Assembly (NCBI GenBank): GCA_964019055.1
Contig: OZ025218.1
Location: 5,931,259-5,995,258 of the forward strand
Reading direction: 5' to 3'
Source: Anthopleura xanthogrammica
Lineage: Eukaryota > Cnidaria > Anthozoa > Actiniaria > Actiniidae
DNA: 64,000 nt
Under the pieces are notes generated by a model, which was not told where the DNA came from, did no database searches, and was given only the letters and a program-made list of their open reading frames with translations. A program made the position numbers and the translations under genes. Numbering within the stretch: position 1 is the first letter of the stretch; each line of letters begins with the position of its first letter. Below, piece by piece: positions 1 to 12,880 of this stretch.

Positions 1-330
1 AATCGCAGGTGAACATTTTCGACAGATAAAACAAAAGAGAACAAAAGAAAGAAAGAGAAAGAAATGAAAAAAGAAAAAAAGCAATTAAAAATACTCTTCA
101 AAATTGTGTTGTGCAACATATTTACATGTGAACATTTTCGAAAGAAATAACAAGAGAGAGAAAAAAGTAGAAAGAAATGAAAACCCTTTCCAAATATCAG
201 TGATATTCAACATACTTGCATATGAATATTTTCAACAAGAACAAACAACAATAAAGCAAAACACACAAAAAAAAACGAAAGAGAAAGAGAGGGAAATGAA
301 AGAATCATATATTTTTTCAAATATTCGTTC
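1..330. repeat. Three degenerate tandem copies, about 95-120 bp each
   Basis: Copies begin at about 10, 127 and 222 with GTGAACATTTTCGA, GTGAACATTTTCGA and ATGAATATTTTCAA. Each continues into a GAAA/GAGA-rich stretch, then GAAATGAAA. The first may continue left of the window. Confidence 0.6.
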
Positions 331-527
331 GTAATCTTATAGTTCGCATAAATTGTTGTTTTGAGAAACGGTTGGAGATTTTTCTCGTAAATGAAAGTAA
401 TTTCCGTTTTCATTCGGTTTTTTATCGTATTTCCTTCCCCATTCTTTCTCCCTGCCTTCAATGGCTACTTCTCCAAACATAGTTCCTACCACCCTACCAG
501 TGGCGCGGCGGATGCAGAATGATTTCA

Positions 528-546
528 GGGGGGGGGGGGGGGGGGG
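528..546 (+). repeat. Poly-G tract (19 G)
   Basis: An uninterrupted run of 19 G. It is followed some 80 bp later by GGATCCGCCCTTG, faintly like the sequence beside the poly-G at 28.7 kb; that link is weak. Confidence 0.9.
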
Positions 547-1084
547 TGGTTGTTACCTAGAAAGGTTTTACTTTACCCTTTATTCTTGGATTTATTGGAT
601 CCGCCCTTGCCAACTTATCCTAACTAAATATTATACTTCTCTGGAATCAGGCTTCTCTCTAGTTTCCCGGGCCGCCGTTTTTACCAAAGAAAGAAATTTC
701 ACTCTCATTATTTCTTTAAAAACAACATTTAAAATGATTCGTTGAAAACAGTCGGAGGATTATCGCTGTCAAGTGTCTTAGCTCCAACAGGAAAGCAGAT
801 TGATCCTATCCTATCCGCTTTGCTAAGTTGGCAAACAATTGCTTTAAATTGAAGAAATATATTGATTAATCCTCTATTTATAAAAAAAAATTTAATGAGG
901 GCGAAAACTAAAAATTCCCTTATCTTAATTTCAGTCTGGAAACTCTAATTGACCTACAAAACGAATCGAAGGTTCTTTTGAACACTTATTTGTTCGAAAG
1001 CTTTATATGTTTCATTATATGAGTGAAAGTGATAGTAAATATGGTCTGAATGCTGCTGGAACCCGAAAAAAAAATATGTCAGAC

Positions 1085-1155
1085 TTAGAACGAGATTTGA
1101 ACCCATGACCTCCGCGACACCGCTGCTTCAAGCGAGCAAACCATTGGGTTCTTAA
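1085..1155 (-). repeat. tRNA-like element (tRNA-derived repeat or pseudogene)
   Basis: On the minus strand the segment carries a D-arm-like TGGTTTGCTCGCTTGAAGC, then ATGGGTTCAAATCTCG, which matches the pol III B box (GGTTCAAATC). The ends TTAAGAAC and GTTCTAA can pair as an acceptor stem with one bulge. The anticodon region is not a clean 7-nt loop, so I call it a tRNA-derived repeat, not a working tRNA gene. Confidence 0.45.
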
Positions 1156-3769
1156 CTTGCCCTTTCGAAACAGCCTCTCGTCGTATGTTTGCAAGCTATT
1201 TTTTTCGTCTTCGCTTTAAGACCTCTCTTGTTTTTTCGTCTTGATGCTTGAACTGCTTCGGAACGTTTAAAATTCTGACATTTGTGTCTCTTTCAAAGCG
1301 TTTTCCACATCCAACAACACAAAAAACTTTTCTAATCGCGTTCGTTACTATACTTTGTTATGGTTTACATGCCTCTTGTCATGGCGGCGTAGTTACCGTT
1401 GCTAACCGACGCTACGCGAGTCACGTGATGGTGCAAAGCCTCTATACTGTTGGTTCATGGTAATATTTTTTATAATCTAGCCAATGCGTAGCCTCCTTCG
1501 CACACTTACGACCTTAAGAGCGTCTGCGTAGGAGGCTAGCCACTGGGGGGCAAAGTGTTAGCAAATGGGTCGATTCTCTTCTGTGCTCATCAAGTTCACA
1601 TCCCGTGTTCATGATCCAAGTCCATTATCATTCATAAACGCTTGGAGTCCTACAGAAATGTTTGTATTAAGAGTCGTATTAAAGTATAAAAATCCATTGC
1701 TTCCATTACGACGCGGTATCAAATAGCAATTTCATTTCCGTCCATAGAGGAAAAAAAAAACTCTTAAGCTAACATCGAGTTCATTTAGGATAGTGAATTA
1801 AGCTTTATGCTTAAGCAGATGGCGCGCAAAAACTCTTCCGTCTTCCGTGCTCGTTTTGCTTCCTAGTGATATGCGCTACAAATGAAAGATTTTGTCTTCA
1901 TTAAGCCATTGCCTTTTTATTTTGTTCATCTCAGCTTCCTTTTTGCGTGAGTGTTGATTCTCGTTGCTTCTGCGTCCCGTTGCTATTTACTTCTAGTAAC
2001 AAATTTATCTCAAAAACATCGATTGCTGATATGCACTTACAATAATCTATTAGCTTGGCGGGAGAGGGTTTCCTCTTTATTTAGTGATCGGATATTTTTG
2101 ATCATGAGGAAGTAAAACGTCCGTTTGTTTGCGCTTTGAATCGAAAGAAAACCCGAGCAAGTTCTTCCAGTTTTTTCGAAGAACTTATCACGACTCTGAA
2201 TTCTGAATATATTATGTGGTTTCTCATGGACACGGAAGAGTATGTGGATGAATAACTTGACAAGATTAAAGATAGCTGGGAAGCAGTCTACAAGTCTTGG
2301 GAATAAAAAGATGGCTTAACTTAAAACCCGGCATTTTATGTTTTAGTGAATTAATTGGGCAAAAAAATGATACAGTTTGAGAATCAACTACTGTCGACTG
2401 AAACTATTAAAACTAAAATGAAAAACAATTATTGATTAACACCAAATAAACAATGCGGTTGTATTGGTTAAAATCCTTATTACTTAAACTTGATTGGCGC
2501 CAAAGAGTTCATTCACGAAGTAGTAGTTCAAGTTTTTCAGAATTTGCTTTTGGTCTTGGAGGTTTATGAAAAAATTCACTTTATTTAAAAGTGCCTAGTC
2601 ATTCTAGCGCTTTCGCAAAAATTGGGGACCGATTTTTCACACACTACCACTACATTCAATATGTACAACACTCGACTCACATGTTGATTTTAACGGAGTT
2701 TCCAGTTGTGCATTTTTTGCAATATATATGTAATTAGGGTAGCAAAAACTTTTACACTGGATTTTACTTCATTTTTTTACAGAATGAAGCAGGTTTTACA
2801 TGAATCAGGAAGTGTTTGCTACGTCGTTTTGCGTCAAGCGCATGCGCAGTTCGTTAATTTTTTCCGGAAATTCGGATAAAGCCTGAATAATTTGCCTCAT
2901 CCAAGACCATAAAAATTGAAATATATTTTTCTCGTTTCGAAACTTTTGTAGGATTCCCTGATTTACGTTGCCAAAAATAGTTTGCTTGTTAACGACGACA
3001 AGGTGCTTGGCTCGTGGTTCCAAGGCATTGAACTAAGGTTTTCATTACTCTATATCTTCATTTCATTTCAAATGATGTTTTAAAAGGACATACATGTCGG
3101 TAAAAATATAGAACCCTTATTTGTCTGGTTTTCCGTGCCTACTCATGCATTAGCCCTAATTTTTATTTGACATTACGAACGAGTAATATATCTTTGATAA
3201 TGGAACACCACGTTTTGCCAGACATCTAAGGAAATCGCTCTCTCCTATAATACCATTTTATATTAACGATGGTGACTTTGTTACTTAGCAAATAGGAAAG
3301 GGAAATGTATTTTGCTTTAATAGTGGCCCACTTTCAAAAAAAACTATTATTAGAATTGGATGGGGTTAATGAGAATGGGAAACAACAAAGATTTTAATTG
3401 GCCAAAAATAAAAGAATATTGATTGGCCGAGATTGTACCGAGATAGGTCGTTTGCAGGACATAATCATGTGACTGTTACTGGTGAGAAAAAAATTCTAAT
3501 TCGATATGTAAGTTAGTCAATGCCCTATTAAATTGATAGATTAGCCCAGCGGTTGTTTCCGGATTCAAAGTTTTTTTTGCTTTTTCGTTTGTCTGTTTGC
3601 TTGCTTGTTTCCTAGATCTGTATTCCCCTTCATTTTCATTCTTCTTTGTCTCTTATTTGTTTCCCGTTCTTTTCTATCTTAATTTCCATCTTTTTCTCGT
3701 TTCCAAAAAGTAAAAGACGGAGATGACACCGAGTTGTTCTCAACCCTAATGAGTGTGGTTTAGTGCTAC

Positions 3770-3935
3770 AAACAACAGCAACAACAACAACAACAACAAT
3801 AATAATAATAACAACAATAATAACAACAATAATAATAACATGCCCACAAAAACACAAAATAATAATAATAATTTTCAGGCCTTACGAGGTTATCAATAAA
3901 ATAATAATAATAATAATAAACTTAAAATAACAACA
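3770..3935 (+). repeat. CAA/AAT trinucleotide microsatellites
   Basis: Runs of (CAA)n from about 3772, (AAT)n and (AAC)n to 3845, and again from 3858 to 3930. Flanking sequence shows no gene. Confidence 0.85.
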
Positions 3936-6508
3936 GCAACAACAACAACCACCTCGGTATTGTATATATATATACTTGCATTTTATCTTTTAGGAGAGCA
4001 GCTTCCATATGGGAATTTAGTTTCCCCCTGCTGTTGTCCCCCCTTTGTATATATATGTATGTATATATGTGTGTGTGTAGTTTCATTTTTGCTTTCTTGT
4101 CAGTGTATCATTTTGGGAAAATAAAAAAAACCATCGTTGCAGAACCTCCAACTTCGTCCACACTAGTGCAATGGTTAATCAAGCTAAACAAATATCCCAA
4201 GTGCTGCCTAACAAGCTTTTTTAAGCACAAATTGATAAAACTAACATCAATCACACATTTAAAAACATTTTTGAAATATTTTCAGAGATGAAAAGTAAAA
4301 CGGGATAAAGTCATTACTGCTTGATCGCTATCTTCTTCGGGATTAAATTTATACATTATTTATGAGACTGCGAAAGCGAACCCATAAGTTACGCAGGATA
4401 AGTTTTTCTAATCTCACTAGAAGAAGGATGAATTGCTATAACTCAAGCAAGCGGACACGAGATAGTGTTTTCGAGAATGATTTCGAAAATCACTTGAATT
4501 CTGCCGAACGCATTAACAACTGTTGAAGTTTGATTTTGACTTTTGTTATTCAGTGCCGGATCGGATAGAATAAGTTTTTGACTACTACAGTATCAATTCT
4601 ATTTTCAAACTAAAGCTAATAATCAAGGGAATATTGGAATAATCTTATTTTTTTTTCGAACGAGAAATTGAGAATGTTTTTTTGGAGGATTTTTAGAACA
4701 GATCATAAATCAGTTTAAAGGTGCTCGGAGAAGTTTAAAATATCACTTGAGGTTATTTGACACTACGGTGTTTAGGGTCAAAAAATAGAATGTTTACATA
4801 ACATTATGCTGGATACCAAACAAACCCGCACCATGCTGACAGCCTTGATATTAAATGAATAATAATAATAAATCATAAAAAAAACTTGAACTTCTCGAGA
4901 AAGAAGGTAGAAGTACGGGGGAGACTTTTCAGATTATTTAAATAAATAGCACTATTTTTGGTGAAATTTTTTTCTTCTTCCTTTGGATGAACTCCAAATA
5001 ACGCGGCAAAAATCAGTACGGTATCTCGTAGATGAGACAAAGGATTCATTACAACATAGATAATCAAGATATCTATAGTGTATATCTTACTGATAATCAG
5101 TGAAAACGAAAGAAAACATACATTACTTAATAATTTATTTATCAACGTCTTGTTATAAATATATATATATATATATTTTTTTTTTGAGAGCAGGAAAAAA
5201 CTAGCAGAATTATATGTTTGTACATATATTTATTTCAGTTATTTGAGATTTTCAATTTGTATAATACAATAAATTAAAGAAAGAAGAATATGATTGTTGT
5301 ATTTTAGACCATTTTTCGCGCTCTCTCTCTCTCTTTCTCTATATATGATATATGTATATATGAGTGAAGAAGTCTAACTGAAAATCCGTCAGCAAAGCTT
5401 TAAAAAAAAATACTGATAAATAGCGGATATAAGGATGTTCAGAATAAATTAGTTTTAAGTAACGTTTTCCATGCCATGGAAAGTAAATATATATATATAT
5501 ATATATAATACACACACACGCGAACTAAAAAAAGGATATCAATAAATACTAATTCTTCAATGACAGATTTAGTTGTGTGTTTTTTTTATGGCAAGGGAGG
5601 ATTACAATTCTTAGAATATTGCTCAATAGGCGTCTTTGACATGGTTGAAATCTAAGGTTCAATATGTCCATTCAAATGGTTCTTCCAGTTAAGAAGATTT
5701 AAGGGGATTCGGAGATAAATCAAGAGCACAAACTCTGACCTTATTAACTGTTTGCCCAAAACTGGTCAGATTTAAAGGCAGGGGATTAAAACATCATAGA
5801 CAAGCAACATTCCCAGCAGATCTAAATCTTAATTAGCAGTATGAAAGCCAAGTCCAAAAACACTACTTTTAATTTAGTTGATTTTAAAAAGTTCAAATTA
5901 AATTCCACTAATTTTTGAAAGGAGTTCAAACGATTTATTAGAAATATTTTTGTCAGTGTTTAAATGAATAGGATTCGACGCTTGAGCAATTCTTTAGTCC
6001 AAAATCATCTCTTTAATAATGATATGTCACCCACAATATTCTACAGTTTCGATTGAATTTTTGTAATTTTAAGTTTAAAATTTCTCAAAGTTAGATCCTG
6101 TATTTTCTCGATTGAAAAGCTTTGGACGAAAAGATCACCGAGTATCACCAACAGCAACTCGTACTTCGCTGGTCAGGTGTCATTTTAATGAAACGTTAAG
6201 GAGAACCTTTGAATTGTGAAAATTTCAAAGCATTTTTTTTCCTTATGATTACACAGCGTGTTTTGATCCCTTGGCTGTCTGTGAAGTTATCAAATATAAA
6301 TACAAATGAACAAATCGCAATTTAGTGTTTTTTAATAAATTATTTTTCAAAATCGATTTTTTTAAGATAAGTGTTTTTTACTTGGCAAATCCAAAATATT
6401 TGGCAACAGCGATTAACAATGGCGACATATGAACAAATTTATATTAACAATGTTTAGTCATTTTGCTATCTGATAATTTTCTAAGATTTCAATATTCAAT
6501 ATAATATG
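3936..6508. other. Intergenic, downstream of the first GPCR
   Basis: AT-rich sequence with TA dinucleotide runs at about 3963-3976, 5157-5175 and 5488-5507, and a short CT run near 5320. No exon-like frame seen. The 3' UTR of the GPCR must start just below 6509 on the minus strand. Confidence 0.5.
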
Positions 6509-7549
6509 TCACATCGCTTTCATGCTTAGCCTAGGCGGAGGGGAGCCGTTTGACAAAGTTCTTGAATATCGGGGACGTCTTGAGTTACGTAAAGGGGAAA
6601 TCGCAGAGGTCTCGACCGGGGAGTTGTGTCCAGAGTTGTCGTATTTTCCAAGCTTTATCAGCTTCAGCACAGCTCTTCGGAAATCAGGCATCCTCAAGGT
6701 ATATACAAAGCAGTTGACCATGCTGTTGCCATAGTGCAAGAGTTTCGTAGCGTGGATAATGATGTGATTGTGGACTGTTAGCTTAGCAAAAACTACGACT
6801 AGGTTCATCATTACGAACGGTAACCATGCTGCCAGTGAAAGTGCTGTCAAGATTATCATGGTGACGCCGAGTTTTCGCTCGTTTTCCGACGCCTTGCGGT
6901 AGTTTTTACTGCTATGGAGCTTAAGCCGGGCCCATACTATAGAATACGAAGACGTGATGAGTATAAATGCAATAAAAACGACAATCATTGAAGTGTATGT
7001 CGAGATAATATAACTAGAAGTTAAATAAAGTGCTGAAAAGCAAAGTGTAGCAATCAGGCAAGCAATGGACCAGGTGACAGCTATAGCAGTGTAGTAATAC
7101 CGCGGATGAAGCGTTCGATAGCGAAAAGGTCTTCTGGCTGCGTATAGCCTTTCGAGAGCAACAATAGTCAAGTTCCCCAGAGACGCAACACCAAGCAAAA
7201 TATCCACCACGTAAAACACATAGGTTAAGGTTTTAACGTAATAAGCTTGCCATAACTGAAACTGGATTCCTATGAAATAGATGTATAGAGGTATTGGTAT
7301 GATTCCAATGAAGACATCAGCTGTAGCAAGGTTGATCAATAAGTAGGTCCCTCGCTTTCTAAGATATTTTTTCTTGGCGAAAGCACCTATTGTCAATAAG
7401 TTCCCTACGATGATAGCAATGCTTTCGAACCCAAACGCACAACACCATCCTATTCCTTCGTAGAACATGCTTTGATCATCATTTCCTCTGTTCGTCGTCG
7501 ATATATTATTACCGTTCTTTATATAAACATTTCTGCTCAAATTGCCCAT
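6509..7549 (-). CDS. Class A (rhodopsin-like) GPCR, MECA-like, intronless
   Basis: Single-exon seven-transmembrane receptor of 346 aa. The frame stays open upstream to 7699, but that first codon is TTG; the first ATG is at 7549, in a strong context (A at -3, G at +4), so I start there. Visible landmarks: N-glycosylation sites near N3 and N15, GNLL (N50) in TM1, LATAD (D78) in TM2, LERLY (132-136) in place of DRY, W160 in TM4, AAWLPF (240-245) in place of CWxP, and NCFVY (279-283) in place of NPxxY. There is no cysteine at the top of TM3 or in the very short second extracellular loop, and TM5 lacks its usual proline. Those absences are known in the melanocortin/cannabinoid/EDG branch, so a MECA-like receptor is my inference. 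The ligand is unknown. The Ser/Arg-rich C-tail fits regulatory phosphorylation. Being intronless suggests an old retrocopy or a lineage expansion. Confidence 0.9.
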   Translation of the reverse strand: MGNLSRNVYIKNGNNISTTNRGNDDQSMFYEGIGWCCAFGFESIAIIVGNLLTIGAFAKKKYLRKRGTYLLINLATADVFIGIIPIPLYIYFIGIQFQLWQAYYVKTLTYVFYVVDILLGVASLGNLTIVALERLYAARRPFRYRTLHPRYYYTAIAVTWSIACLIATLCFSALYLTSSYIISTYTSMIVVFIAFILITSSYSIVWARLKLHSSKNYRKASENERKLGVTMIILTALSLAAWLPFVMMNLVVVFAKLTVHNHIIIHATKLLHYGNSMVNCFVYTLRMPDFRRAVLKLIKLGKYDNSGHNSPVETSAISPLRNSRRPRYSRTLSNGSPPPRLSMKAM

Positions 7550-7639
7550 CTTGATAGGTCCAAAAAAATTGCTTTCGTAAATCCGGTTTTCGCTGATTAG
7601 CCTTTGGAAGAAAATGCCTCGCGTACAAATGTGGGATGG

Positions 7640-7677
7640 GAATGAAAGGTTGCGTGTTTCATAAGACAAATATATAT
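7640..7677 (-). promoter_or_regulatory. Putative TATA + initiator for the 6509-7549 GPCR
   Basis: On the minus strand TATATATTT begins at 7676 and a TCATTCC initiator-like motif puts +1 near 7643, about 33 bp downstream. This gives a 5' UTR of roughly 93 nt before the ATG at 7549. It places the upstream TTG-led reading frame partly outside the transcript, which supports the ATG choice. Inferred from spacing only. Confidence 0.4.
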
Positions 7678-10600
7678 CTGTCAGTAACTCATCAGACAAG
7701 AGATGACATCAGAGAACGGCCGCCGAGACGTATACCTTGAAGCTGATGAGAGAAATCAAGAAAAATTGCATAATGAATTAGATACTCGGTCGGATGATGA
7801 ATCTACCGGTTCGCCAGAGGTGAATGTCCGAGTGAATTTCGATTTTGAGCGTCGAATAGCGGTCCAAGTGTCAATCACTTGCTAAGCTGATTTATAGTGT
7901 TAGAGTTCACGCCTGCGACACACGTCTTTCATGTAAAGGAACCAAAATGTTGTTATGGTCCTCCTAATAGACTATTATCTGAATGCTAATCAATTTGGGA
8001 CCCTGAACGGAGGACATCAGAAAGGCCCCCCGAGGACTTCAGAGCCGACTGTCCAATCACAAGTCTCAGAACGTGCCTCCAAACGCATCTGGGAAAATTT
8101 CGCCTCGTATGAAGTTGTAGCCCAACAGCTTATCTTCCTAATCCACTTTGGATATTAATTTCTCAAACCATTGGATCTACATAAATATATAGAGCTGTGT
8201 TAATTACTCTCTTATCGTACGGTTAACTCCAACTTTTAATGAACTTGAATGTGTAGACGGTTAGGCTAGTGGTAGAAACTGTTTACTTTGCTAGACGCCT
8301 TACAGGTGAGTTTTGCTAGCTCCAGTTGAGAGAAACTAAGTGATGTTGCGAGGAAACCGCGGCAAGACTGGTAGAGAGGCCTGGTTTGATTAGGACAGAA
8401 GGCACAAAAGGATTGTCACGGTTGACCAACAAATGATTTATTAACATTAAAGACGAAAAGCATCTTCTGTATTTGAAGAGTTTAAGCCTAAGCAAAAGGA
8501 GTGAATCAATAGAGATAAAGAAAACAGTAGAAGCAGACAAAAACAGGTAGAGTGGACTGTATTGATTAAGGATTGTCATTAGCACACAAGATGGATTAGA
8601 CGATGAAAGCATCTTCTGTGTTCAAAGGCTTGGAGCACAAGAACTAAATTAATAGAAAAGACAGCTGAAAACAGCATCAAAGTAAGCAAAAACAAAGACG
8701 GTAACAAACAAATTTAAAAACAAACCAAAATAGATGGACTAATCATGCAAGAGCGAACAACGAACAAATAAATAAATAATTTAAGTAAAAGAAAGACTAG
8801 TCTGATGATGTTTTAAGGGATTTTGAAAATGAAGTGCCCAACATGTCAACGCTTTATAATTTTAATCAATAAAACCCTATTTCATCAAGATTGCTAATGG
8901 ATTACCTGATCGTTTCTTGAATTTCAAAAATTAAGATAAATATGGAATTAAGCCAGTGTTCCTGACAAAGATATATTCGTTTCCAAATATATCTTGTATT
9001 TTTATCTTTATAGATTGGTAAGCCTTGGGGAAAATACTCTGTGGACGGACGTTCAAGCCGTCAAATCACGCAGAATCTAGGGATGATCTTCGTGATATGA
9101 CTAAAAAATAAATAAGTGACAAAGGGGCCACTGACTTTAGATACGATTTTTATTACAGGTTCTAGCCACATATTGCTTAATTAACAGAACTCTTTTTGAT
9201 TGATACTGGAGGTTTTTTCTCAGCGTTTTTTCTTTGGGTCTAACTCACATCTATATAATACACCTTATGGACTCTTACTGACTCTTAAGATATACAATAT
9301 TCTAGGGAACGTGTGATATGTCGGGTTTAAAATGAAAAACATTGTGCTAAAAATATGACACTTTATCAGGCCATTGACTAAAAAAATGAGAAAACACCTT
9401 GTTAAGAATAAGGTACTCTATCAGGAAACTGAGTATGCACGGAATGGAAAACAAAAACAAACTGCGCTAAAAATAAAAAGCCCTATCAGGCAACCATAGT
9501 CAAATTGGGAAGTAAGCAAATAAGATAAAAACGACGGCAATACCGAGGAACGATAAATGGAAGTTGAAGAAGTCGTTCCAAGTAAACAACCTAGCCAGCT
9601 GACAGTAATTATGACATGTATGAGAAAAATAAGAGTCAAAAAGAGGGTTTATTGGAGATTCAGACAAGTGACGGAGGAAAACCGGGAAATAACAAGAGTA
9701 ACAGGCAACAAGGGGTCAGAAATTCCTTGATCTGTGAAAACGAAATTTTTCTCCAAAATCAAATTCAAGGAATTTAAAATATGTTTTCAATATAATTTTA
9801 AGCAAGAAAGCTCGTTAGAAGCAAAGAAAATTCTAATATAAGAGCGGCTACTTCTATAACGCCTCCACATCGACCAGTAAGCGTTTAATTTATTGTTAAT
9901 TGTTCGAAAAAATAATTGCTTTTACGGAGCCTTGCCAGACATCTGACAGTCAGAGAGTAAATGTTTTGCTCATTTTTCATAATACTTAACATAACGGTAG
10001 TGGCACTTTAACATTTCTATCGTCAGTCTTAGAGAAATAAATGTATGGTGAAGATAATGGCCACCTTGTGACCCAAGGTCTTACCACATCCCACATGGTT
10101 TAGCTGAATATTTTGTGTTAAGTCCCGATCGGCTAACGCAATGTTGTATCCAATTCAAATGTATTGGGAGTAAAATTATTTGTTTATTGTATTTCCACAT
10201 CAATTATGCATTGATATGAATATGATATGTAAATATAATAGACAAAGAATAGTATTCCCAAAAGATTTGACTGAATGGATCAGTGGGTCAACATTGTGTT
10301 AAACGATTTGGTCTATGGTCCTGGTAAGCTTGAATAGCTCACCTAGGTCTGTATACTTTGGATTTTAAAATTGGTAAAGAAATCAGAAAGGTAAAAAATG
10401 GGAAAGAATAGCCGGATAATTTTCAATCTGAATACTATACAAGTGATATATCATACCGATATTTTTTAGCATTATCTGAACGGAGTTGAAAAAGGCAGAC
10501 TCGTCATAATCAATGTTTTAAATTTAGGCAGTATAATAATAATAATACTTGAGATAAATTGATAGAAGAGATAGGAATTTGCAATAAAAACCTGCAATAA

Positions 10601-11815
10601 TTTGATCCTTAAGATGCAACCCTGAAATCTATAATCGTGAAACAAGATGGTAAATCGAAAAGAAAAAATGATTGGTAAAACCCAACATTTCGCAATATTG
10701 CCACATCTTAGTTTTTTTCTTTTGCAGCAGAACGAATAGAACTCCTTGAATTTTGGCTATGAATTTTTAGTAATGTTATTTTGCTATGCTTACGTTGGCA
10801 CTACTTCGATCTGTCGTTTAGACTGTCACAATTTGTCTTTTGAACTAATTTAAAACCTCTTGAGCTCAGTGGGTTAACAAGTGAAGCTTTCACAATTAAC
10901 AAATCTTTGCTTCAACCACTTAAATTGAACCGGTTTGTCGGACATAACAGCGAGTGGGCTGGAAATTCGTATAACAGTGGGTAATCAGTATATAAAGCTG
11001 CTGTTAATGATGTGTTTGTTTCCCAGCACAACAATGGCTTGAAAATCCCTAGTAGTAGACAATAACAGTCAATTTTGACTAGTAGACGCTTATGATTTTG
11101 TAGGTCAGTTGACTCTATTTTAGCACCGTATACCATTTTTGCTGATCGATATCGGTTGGAAAATCCACTAGTAATTCCCCGTATAGATGATTGTAAAACA
11201 ATTAAAGCTAGTGATCCCCCTTGACGAGGTTTTGCTCTTGGAACAAACTAGAGAATTTGTTTCTAAATTTTCTATAAAAAAAAACACTGGTAAAGTGACC
11301 ACTAAGATAGAGCGACCGGTTTGATAATCCTGTTCGACCCAGCAGTTGCTTTACAAAGACAATATGGTCTAAATACACTAAAAAGAACTTTCACCCTCCT
11401 CCAAAACTCAATACCCCAGTCTAGTCTGCTGAAAATTCTTGATTTATAAAAACTTTCTTTGGATGAACATTCATTTATAACCGTTATAATATAGCGTCAT
11501 AATATTATTATATTTGCAAAAGCTTTTTTGTCAACTGTATAACATTCATGCAGTCTACCAATCATGATAAAAACCCGCATATTATTGCTTCAATTTCTCA
11601 GTTATTGAAAACATAGCATTTTACATATAATATCTCTATCCATTCAACTAAAGTATCAGCCAGCTACTTTTTATCCGACAGCAAGGGCCACTAGCTGCCA
11701 TTATCGACTTATTTCCCCTACATATCAATGATTACTGCTACATATTTCTTAGACAAAACAACATGCTGGAAATCTCTACGGGTCTCTTTTTCAAAAATAT
11801 GTATCGGCCAATATC
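7678..11815. other. Gene desert
   Basis: No reading frame with codon bias, domain or splice context. A loose repeated motif (CATCTTCTGT) occurs at about 8460 and 8610. TAAATAAATAA runs near 8765-8785. Confidence 0.45.
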
Positions 11816-12880
11816 TTTACGTTGAAAGATATCGATTAACTCAGTCCTATACAGTCAACCACTATCATGATCGATGGGTCACACCCAGTAGAGATATCAA
11901 GTAATTGAGTCCTACAAAGTCAACCACTATCATGATCGATGGGTCACACCCAGTAGAGATATCAATTAATTGAGTCCTACACAGTCAACATATATCATGA
12001 TCGATGGGTCACACCCAGTAGAGATATCAATTAATTGAGTCCTACAAAGTCAACCAATATAATGTTCTGTCAATACCAGAGGTCATACCCAACAGAGATG
12101 TTCTATAACTGAGGCCTATACACTATCATAATCATGTAGGGTCACACCCATTCAGATATCAAGTAATCGACTCCTACAAAGTCAACCAACGTGCATCCAT
12201 ACATCAACCAACATGCATGCATCCATACATTAGACCCCAAGAGTCACATCCAACTGAGATATGGATTATGATATCATGATGTATCAAAGATATTAAAACC
12301 CCTGAGTAACATTGCAAGCATATGTATCAACCAACATGCATCCATACATTAGACCCCAAGAGTCACATCCACCAGAGAAATGGATCATAATATCATTGAT
12401 TTATCAACGACATTAAAAACTCTAAGTAGCATCGCGCGGATCATTATGGTCAAAAAGCATACGTACTGGCCAACATCGATACATTCAACACCAATTAAGG
12501 GTCACACCCACTCGACCAAGTCTCGGTCCTACTGAAAGATTTTAATTAATCTATCAAAGAAATTAAAAAACCGAGATAGAATTGCACCTATTATATTGGT
12601 CAAAATCAAAATAACGCTTTTAAAACCCTCAAGCAAAATATTCATATATTCAATACCCAGGGTCACGCTCACTAGATTACCTCATTCCTACAGAACTAAT
12701 CACTGTCTATCCATCAAAGATATTAAAAAAAGCGGGATAGGAAAGTACCTATCATATATATATAGTCAAAATCAAAAGGCGTTTTAAAACCCAATGAATC
12801 TCTACGTCAAGCAAAACATCCATCCATTCAATACCAAGGGTCACACCCATTCAATTAAAATTGTCTAACAAAACCACTAT
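11816..12880 (+). repeat. Degenerate minisatellite block A (about 65-bp units at its left end)
   Basis: Near-identical units at about 11865, 11930 and 11995 contain GATCGATGGGTCACACCCAG, TAGAGATATCAA and TTGAGTCCTACA. Further right the units decay but GGGTCACACCCA keeps recurring to 12850. GGGTCACACCC is close to a TGGGTGTGACCC palindrome. The gradient of decay suggests recent expansion at the left edge only. Confidence 0.75.

Larger units (their letters stand above)
331..3769. other. Intergenic stretch without recognised genes
   Basis: Apart from the poly-G run and the tRNA-like element, I see only short chance reading frames. An imperfect palindrome lies at 1480-1550 (AGCCTCCT and AGGAGGCT about 45 bp apart), probably a repeat fragment. 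Confidence 0.5.

Noticed and set aside
7550..7699. 50-codon upstream extension of the first GPCR
   Set aside because: Begins with TTG, not ATG, lacks a signal peptide, and a TATA/initiator pair lies inside it.
8800..8840. Possible further hammerhead (CTGATGATG...)
   Set aside because: No stem II pairing and no GAAAC in the right place.
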